From contig BTPG01000004.1 in assembly GCA_036245525.1 (NCBI GenBank), positions 212,443,801 through 212,507,800 on the forward strand: 64,000 bases of DNA, read 5' to 3'. A program made the translations under genes and the position numbers. A model generated the notes under the pieces. It saw only the letters and a program-made list of their open reading frames with translations. It was not told the DNA's origin and searched no databases. Source of the stretch: Semisulcospira habei (taxonomy: Eukaryota; Mollusca; Gastropoda; Semisulcospiridae). This document shows positions 58,387 through 64,000 of the stretch, one piece after another (within the stretch, counting starts at the first letter, position 1; every line of letters starts with the position of its first letter).

Positions 58387-60644
58387 TTGGCTGTCTCCCT
58401 AGCAGACACCCCCATCACGCCTACCCTCTCCACTCCCTCGGACAACAAAGAAGTCTCTCTTCTTGTGCAGCCGGCAGAGTCGTCAATCACAGGGGATTAT
58501 CAACCGACGCCCCTTCTATCCGACCACTCATCCCCGACTAATCCCATCACCACATCTACTGGCCAGCCACTTCAGAACGCCCGCACTGATTTTTCACTTG
58601 TTGCGGCAACAGTTGATGGTGTAATGTCCACTGCCACGCCCCTTCCCCCAACCCGACCAAACACGAACGCCAGTCCCGCGTCTCCGGGGGATATCAACCG
58701 ACGCCCCTTCTATCCGACCACTCATCCCCGACTAATCCCATCATCACATCTACTGGCCAGCCACTTCAGAACGCCCGCACTGATTTTTCACTTGTTGCGG
58801 CAACAGTTGATGGCGTAATGTCCACTGCCACGCCCCTTCCCCCAACCCGACCAAACACGAACGCCAGTCCCGCGTCTCCGGGACTGGGATTACGTAATAC
58901 AGAGGCCGCACCCACCACGGCCCTCGGGACTACCTGTCCTCACGAGGACACCACTGACCCTGATACTCTGCGAGCACAACTCAAAAGTGCTTGTAACCTC
59001 ATCACGGACCTTCGCGCTGACGTCAGTACACTGTTCAAAGGACTTTCAGCAGCCCTAGCCAGGATTGATCAGCTCGAGAGTCAGCTCCGTGACGAGGCGG
59101 TCAAGAGAGCCAGAGATCTACAGGTTACGGAGAAAAGTGTGGGCGAAGTGTTGTCCGGCCTGGACGACAGGATAACTGGTGTGGAGACAGCTCAACACGC
59201 CACAGACGGCACTGTCAACCAGCTATCCTCCGCCAAACAGAGCCACAAGCAGCGCCTGAGGGAAATTCAAAAACAGTTGAAAAAGAAATCAGCCACTGCG
59301 TCCAACAACTCAGACGTTGCCATGAGTGGTAACACTCAAACTGACCTGTCTGCCAATGTTGATATCTGTGCGTCTCCGCGCCAGGTAACGGGCAGCGCAA
59401 TCGCTGCTCCCTGTCACCCCTCCCCTCCACCCGTTCTGCAAGAACTGGCCACGGTACAGGCTGTGAGTGCAGCCGAGAAGAGCCCAGAGCGACTCATACC
59501 AGTACGGATTACCGGCGGCCTGCCTGAGGTCAACAACGGGTATGACCACGCCAGCAGCCAGCAGCAGCGTAATAACAAAATGTCTCCAGATGAGCAAATA
59601 CTGCGACATTCAGTGCAGAGTGACACCACCACGCTGGTCATTGGAGACTCTGTTGTTCGCAACATCAAGGCAGAGAAGATGCCCACCTACCCTATAGAAA
59701 AAGTAGACGTATTATCTGTCTCTGGCCTGCGGACTGTCCACCTGCTGAACTGGCTCCAGCGACAACACGCGTCCCACACAGCGGTGGCACTGGTGACCTT
59801 CCACGTGGGGATCAACGATTGCAAACAGAAGGAAGTGACCAGCGCTGTGTGGGAACAGCTCGTCCGGGAATGCAGGCGGGTATTTCCCGGCGCTCGTCTG
59901 CAGGCATCCTCCATCCTGCCGACCGACAGTAGACACCAGCTGTATAGGGCCATCACCGCCTCCAACAGTAACCTGTTCCATGTGTGCAGAAAGCTGGGTG
60001 TCATACTGATAGACAACACTCAGGTCTTTACTGCTGTTGATGGGTTGCCGCGTAGAAAATTCTACAGGCGCGGTGACCCCATCCATCCTAGTCGCCAGGG
60101 CACCATCAGTCTGGCCCTCAACATAAAGAGAGGAGGGCCAGCTACTGACGTCACCACTCCCAACAACCAGCCTGCAGGTGGTGACCGTCACCGCCGTCAG
60201 CGACGTGAAGGACACGCTGGCACCACCAACACTTACGCTAATGTCGCAGCCGGCAGACAGTCAGTGTCCGCTGCAGCACCCAACCTGGAATCGCTCTGTG
60301 GTGCATCCAGCTTCGGTGCTGCACCGGAGAGTCAAGGTGGACTGTCAGTGTCCTCTGCTGTAGCACCAGGTCTGGAATCACAGTACAGCGAATCCAGATT
60401 TGGTGGTACAGCAGAGAGTCAATGTAGCTATCAGCAACAAATGCCGGGCCAGTATCCTATGTGGCAGCAACCGCCACTACCACCATACAGTGCCGCATTT
60501 CCACAGTATCGCGAGGCCGGACCATGGGGACACTTCAGCATGACGCAACCAACGTATCCTTTCAGCGTCCCCCCGCTCACATACACGCCATACGCACAGC
60601 AGGAACCGTGGGCACAGTACAGCCACCCCGTGCGTGTGTATTAG
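58387..60644 (+). CDS. LINE ORF1: coiled coil plus SGNH-hydrolase (esterase) domain
   Basis: The intact downstream frame is 58818-60644 (608 codons). It has a Pro/Thr-rich start, a coiled coil at about residues 50-155, a linker, then an SGNH/GDSL-type domain with TLVIGDSVVRNI (block I Ser), VTFHVGINDC (block III Asn) and DPIHPSRQG (block V Asp/His), and a Gln/Pro/Tyr-rich tail. Esterase-type ORF1 proteins are a known feature of CR1/L2 LINEs. The more N-terminal start (ATG 58387) is separated from this frame by a 194-bp tandem duplication (58498-58691 and 58692-58885) that shifts frame, so in this copy translation probably starts at 58818 or the N-terminus is lost. Confidence 0.85.
58498..58885. 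repeat. 194-bp tandem duplication in LINE ORF1
   Basis: TATCAACCGACGCCCCTTCT begins at 58498 and again at 58692. The two units are almost identical (for example GATGGTGTAATG versus GATGGCGTAATG, CATCACCACA versus CATCATCACA). 194 is not a multiple of 3. Confidence 0.9.
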
Positions 60645-61279
60645 ACTCATTTCCAGAACATTCAGTTACTCTTCCTTACATAACTTTGTGCTTTACTTTC
60701 CAGGCTAACACTGAACAATATCGAATTGATTTTCTTGCGTCTCATTGCTCATAATTATTGTGTTTGCGCAGAGACGTATTCATTTGTTTTTAACTTCAAC
60801 CACTGCGCGTGGTCCAATATTAACATTGTCATCCTTTTGACTTCTGCCGACAGTATTCGTGAATACCGATCTTCTCACTCTGTGCGATTTGTGACGCTTA
60901 TAGCACTAGTACTTGTGCACCGTGACACTTTCTCTACTAGTGCTCTACGTATATTCACACTACGATCATATCTGTGTCCTTTCGCAGCGCTGACTTTATT
61001 TCCCCTATCGCGCAGCGGGGTCGTTTAGCTTTGACTGTTGAAGTTTGCTAAAGGGATTAGTCCCTGTTAGTGACCGTTAGTGACCGGTAGTGTGGTCTAT
61101 ATCAGTGAATGCGTAGAAGAAACTCTTTTTTTTTTTTTTTCACTTGCCTCCCACATTCTGTGTGTTAGAGCGGACTGATATTCTTTTGCTTTGTTTTATT
61201 ATTTCAGCTCTTATTTGCCTTTGTATCATTTATAAGCTTTTTTATTTGTACTCTTTGGTATTGACATACATTAGCAATC
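60645..61279. other. LINE inter-ORF spacer
   Basis: No ORF supported. Contains a T-tract at about 61127-61140. ORF1 and ORF2 are in different frames and 635 bp apart, so ORF2 must be expressed by re-initiation or from a separate transcript (inference). Confidence 0.6.
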
Positions 61280-64000
61280 ATGGTGTATGATCGCCAGTTA
61301 CATATTGGCCATTTAAATGTTTATCATTTAACTAACAAAGTTCCCGATCTGTGTGTGCTCTTGAGTCAATCCAATCCATTTCACTTGTTTGGTGTAACGG
61401 AATCGCGTCTCAATCGTAACATCAGCGATGAGGCCGTTTCTATCCAGGACTTCACTGTACTGCGCCGCGATGCTGAATACCCGGGACATACGGGTATTGC
61501 AGTATACATTCATAATTCAATTAGCGGTATTACTCGCAGGCGTGGGGACCTGGAGTCAAAAACCGTAGAATGCATTTGGGTTGAGTTAAGGGCAAACAAA
61601 TCCAGCCCCGTGCTGGTCGGGTACATTTACAGGAACCCAGCATCAACATTTCAATGGTTCGACGACTTTATCGCCATGATGGATAAGGTCAGACAGTCCA
61701 GCTCTGAAATTTTGATCCTAGGCGATTTCAATATTAACATGTTTTTGAATAACCCTGCTTGGGAGTGCACCATGTCTATGTTTGGTTTAAAGCAGCTAGT
61801 TAAAACAGCAACTCGTGTTAGTCCAACTTCCTCCACCCTTATAGACCACATATATACAACTACTCAATCAAGGGTGATGGCAGTAGACGTGCTTCAGGTA
61901 GGGATTAGCGATCACTACCCGGTGTGCTGTTGCTTGGCATTAAAAGCGGATAATTCATTCCGAAAACATCAGCACACGACTATTAGATACAGATCACTTA
62001 AACACTTCAACAAGGAAACATTTCTTTGTGATTTAAGTAGCACACACTTTGATACAGTGTACTACCATAATGACCCCAACGATGCTTTGTCTGAGTGGTA
62101 CGGATTGTTCCTTGGTGTTCTCGATAAACACGCTCCATTCAGAGAGAAACGGGTGAAGAACCCCCAGCTTCCCGCCTGGTTAAGTAAGGAAATCAAGGAT
62201 GCCATGCAGCTCCGAGATGACTATAAAAGAAAGAAGGATTTTATTGCTTATCGAAGGCAAAGAAACCATGTTAAACATTTAGTGAGGAAAGCTCAAAGGT
62301 CACTTTTTCACCGTCTTATGAACGGAAAGAAAGATGTCGTATCTGTGTGGCGAGCGATCAATGCTTTTACGAGGTCCAAAAATACCGCACAATGTACACA
62401 GTTATCAGCTGATATCTTGAATCAGCATTTCCTCTCGGCTGCCAGTACGTTGCTAAAAAATACATATTCTGGTCAGTCTTCAGCTGTGTCCGAAAAGCTA
62501 AAGACGTTTTGTGCAGAACGGCTGGACCCTGACACGTCATTCAGCATTCCGCTGTTAACGATATACGACGTGGGAAAATCCATCTCGTACTTAAAGAACA
62601 AACGTACGTCTGGCCATGATGGTATTAGTAGCTCAGTTCTGAAAATGGCCCTACCGTATATTTTAGATACCTTGACATATATATACAACCTTTGCATAAA
62701 GCAGGGGATATTTCCATCTTCTCTAAAAACAGCCAAAGTGATCCCACTACCTAAAACGAAAGACCTTGCCGACCCTAACAAGTTCAGGCCCATTTCGCTA
62801 CTGTCAACACTGTCGAAACCGATAGAAAGACACATTCACACACACTTACAACATTTTCTAGAAAAACACAAACTCATACATCCATTACAATCTGGCTTTC
62901 GGCGGAAACACTCCTGTCACACAGCATTGGTACACCTTGTTGACAGATGGCTTACTGCCATAAATAGCAGTCAAATGACTGGAGCAGTATTTTTGGACCT
63001 TTCAAAAGCATTTGACCTCGTCAATCATGAAACTTTAGTTCAAAAACTTAATGTCTATCAACTAAGCGCAGACACACTTGCCTTCCTTACGTCATATCTG
63101 CATGGGCGTACGCAGTATGTCTACGTGAATGGTAAAAACTCACCTGAAGGGGTGATAGAGCACGGAGTACCACAGGGATCGATTCTTGGTCCATTATTGT
63201 TCTCTGTCTTCATAAACGACCTTCCATTACATATATCTGACTCCAGTGTAACTTTCAGTCTTTTTGCAGACGATGGAACACTGGACGTTTCGTCATCAGA
63301 CGTAACATGTATGGTGAAGATTCTCCAAGACAGTTTAAATGAGGTATCTGAATGGTGCAGAAATAACGCCATGATACCTAATCCCACTAAAACCAAATGC
63401 ATGCTGATTACCACACGGCAAAAGCATCAGTTGAACCCCCCTCCCCTTCAACTAACACTTAATGGCCAGCCTGTGGAGCAAGTCAGAGAACAGCGCGTGC
63501 TTGGAATCAACTTAGACGACAAGTTGTGCTGGCAAGGCCACATTACTAAACTGTGTAAAATAGTATCTAAAAATGTATTCCTCCTGTCGAAATTGAGACA
63601 TTTTGCTGATGAGCCAACAAGGAAACTCTTCTACTATGCCCATATTCAGTCACATTTGGATTATGCCTCATCTATTTGGGACGGTAGTAGCGATGCTAAT
63701 TTAAAAAGTCTGAACTCGCTCCACAGAAGAGCCATTAAACTTATTGTTGACAGACCCTCAGAAGTCATTAATACTGACAATAAGTTCAAGCTGTTAGACA
63801 TTTTGCCACTTGAAAAACAGTTTAAGTATAATAAGTTGGTGCTCATGCGCAAAATCACCCTCTCAGAAACACCAGCCTATCTCAATAGTTTGTTCCACTT
63901 TGCTCATACGAGGTCCAGTCGAACACCAGGGAACAATCTTGTTGTACCGATGCCTCGACTAGACATTTATAGGTCGTCGTTGTCCTATTCTGGTGCAAAG
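61280..64000 (+). CDS. LINE ORF2: AP-endonuclease plus reverse transcriptase, intact to window end (3' partial)
   Basis: From ATG 61280 I read an uninterrupted frame of about 907 codons to base 64000. Endonuclease: LHIGHLNVYHL, FGVTESRLNRNISDE, GHTGIAVYIH, ILGDFNINMF, STLIDHIYT and GISDHYPV. RT: ADPNKFRPISLLSTLSKPIE, SGFRRKHSCHTAL, FLDLSKAFDLVNHE (first catalytic Asp), GVPQGSILGPLLF, SLFADDGTLDV (catalytic DD), TTRQKHQLNPPP, REQRVLGINLDDKLCW, CKIVSKNVFLLSKLRHF. All key residues are present, unlike copies B and C. No RNase H so far. A CR1-group element (inference from the ORF1 esterase and domain order). Confidence 0.93.
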   Translation, partial: MVYDRQLHIGHLNVYHLTNKVPDLCVLLSQSNPFHLFGVTESRLNRNISDEAVSIQDFTVLRRDAEYPGHTGIAVYIHNSISGITRRRGDLESKTVECIWVELRANKSSPVLVGYIYRNPASTFQWFDDFIAMMDKVRQSSSEILILGDFNINMFLNNPAWECTMSMFGLKQLVKTATRVSPTSSTLIDHIYTTTQSRVMAVDVLQVGISDHYPVCCCLALKADNSFRKHQHTTIRYRSLKHFNKETFLCDLSSTHFDTVYYHNDPNDALSEWYGLFLGVLDKHAPFREKRVKNPQLPAWLSKEIKDAMQLRDDYKRKKDFIAYRRQRNHVKHLVRKAQRSLFHRLMNGKKDVVSVWRAINAFTRSKNTAQCTQLSADILNQHFLSAASTLLKNTYSGQSSAVSEKLKTFCAERLDPDTSFSIPLLTIYDVGKSISYLKNKRTSGHDGISSSVLKMALPYILDTLTYIYNLCIKQGIFPSSLKTAKVIPLPKTKDLADPNKFRPISLLSTLSKPIERHIHTHLQHFLEKHKLIHPLQSGFRRKHSCHTALVHLVDRWLTAINSSQMTGAVFLDLSKAFDLVNHETLVQKLNVYQLSADTLAFLTSYLHGRTQYVYVNGKNSPEGVIEHGVPQGSILGPLLFSVFINDLPLHISDSSVTFSLFADDGTLDVSSSDVTCMVKILQDSLNEVSEWCRNNAMIPNPTKTKCMLITTRQKHQLNPPPLQLTLNGQPVEQVREQRVLGINLDDKLCWQGHITKLCKIVSKNVFLLSKLRHFADEPTRKLFYYAHIQSHLDYASSIWDGSSDANLKSLNSLHRRAIKLIVDRPSEVINTDNKFKLLDILPLEKQFKYNKLVLMRKITLSETPAYLNSLFHFAHTRSSRTPGNNLVVPMPRLDIYRSSLSYSGAK

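Larger units (their letters stand above)
58362..64000 (+). mobile_element. LINE copy D: long CR1-like element with ORF1 and ORF2, open at window end
   Basis: Starts right after (CT)n, with ORF1 (esterase type), a spacer of about 635 bp, then ORF2 from 61280 through the right edge. It is the longest and best-preserved copy. The 3' end is out of the window. Its sequence differs clearly from copies B and C (RT segments align but with many substitutions), so it belongs to a related but distinct subfamily. Confidence 0.88.

Overview
The window is eukaryotic, probably marine-invertebrate DNA, and most likely from a gastropod or other lophotrochozoan. This rests on one host gene with spliced exons and GT/AG introns, very dense microsatellites, a Polinton/adintovirus-like element, a Penelope-like element with a GIY-YIG endonuclease, CR1/L2-type LINEs, a tRNA-SINE with a Meta-domain-like core, and many TTAA-flanked foldback MITEs. 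The species itself is inferred, not shown.

Bases 1-12,947 hold most of a Polinton (Maverick)/adintovirus-like element that runs off the left edge. It has a protein-primed family B DNA polymerase, a retroviral-type DDE integrase, a packaging ATPase, a double-jelly-roll major capsid protein split into two frames, a penton-like candidate, several membrane or accessory proteins, and a 30-codon ORF ending in a PPxY motif. The genes are very tightly packed. All frames are open except at the capsid junction, so this looks like a young insertion. I do not see an adenain-type protease or the left terminal repeat in the window.

Bases 12,948-24,839 are intergenic or upstream-intron DNA built from repeats: microsatellites, foldback MITEs, a broken minus-strand LINE, and a 3.4-kb Penelope-like composite with internal inverted copies. 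The composite is bounded as a whole by a 12-bp direct repeat.

From 24,840 to beyond the right edge lies a host gene on the plus strand, a GT10 alpha-1,3-fucosyltransferase. Four coding exons (24,952-25,325; 33,942-34,248; 45,386-45,492; 49,440-49,605) join in phase. They encode a type II membrane anchor, an N-glycosylated stem and the N-terminal part of the catalytic domain. The C-terminal exons are not seen and should lie to the right. Introns of about 8.6, 11.1 and 3.9 kb carry nested mobile elements: a long-inverted-repeat DNA transposon with a broken tyrosine-recombinase-like gene, a gag-only LTR retrotransposon on the minus strand, a 5-kb TTAA-flanked transposon with roughly 850-bp internal inverted arms, SINEs, MITEs and an 18-bp minisatellite.

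Bases 48,800-64,000 contain a head-to-tail series of CR1-like LINE copies. The copies whose two ends are visible have (CT)n both upstream and downstream, including copies 5'-truncated at different points, which suggests target preference for (TC)n microsatellites. The last copy has an SGNH-esterase ORF1 and an ORF2 (endonuclease plus reverse transcriptase) open for over 900 codons to the window end, so it may be a competent source copy.
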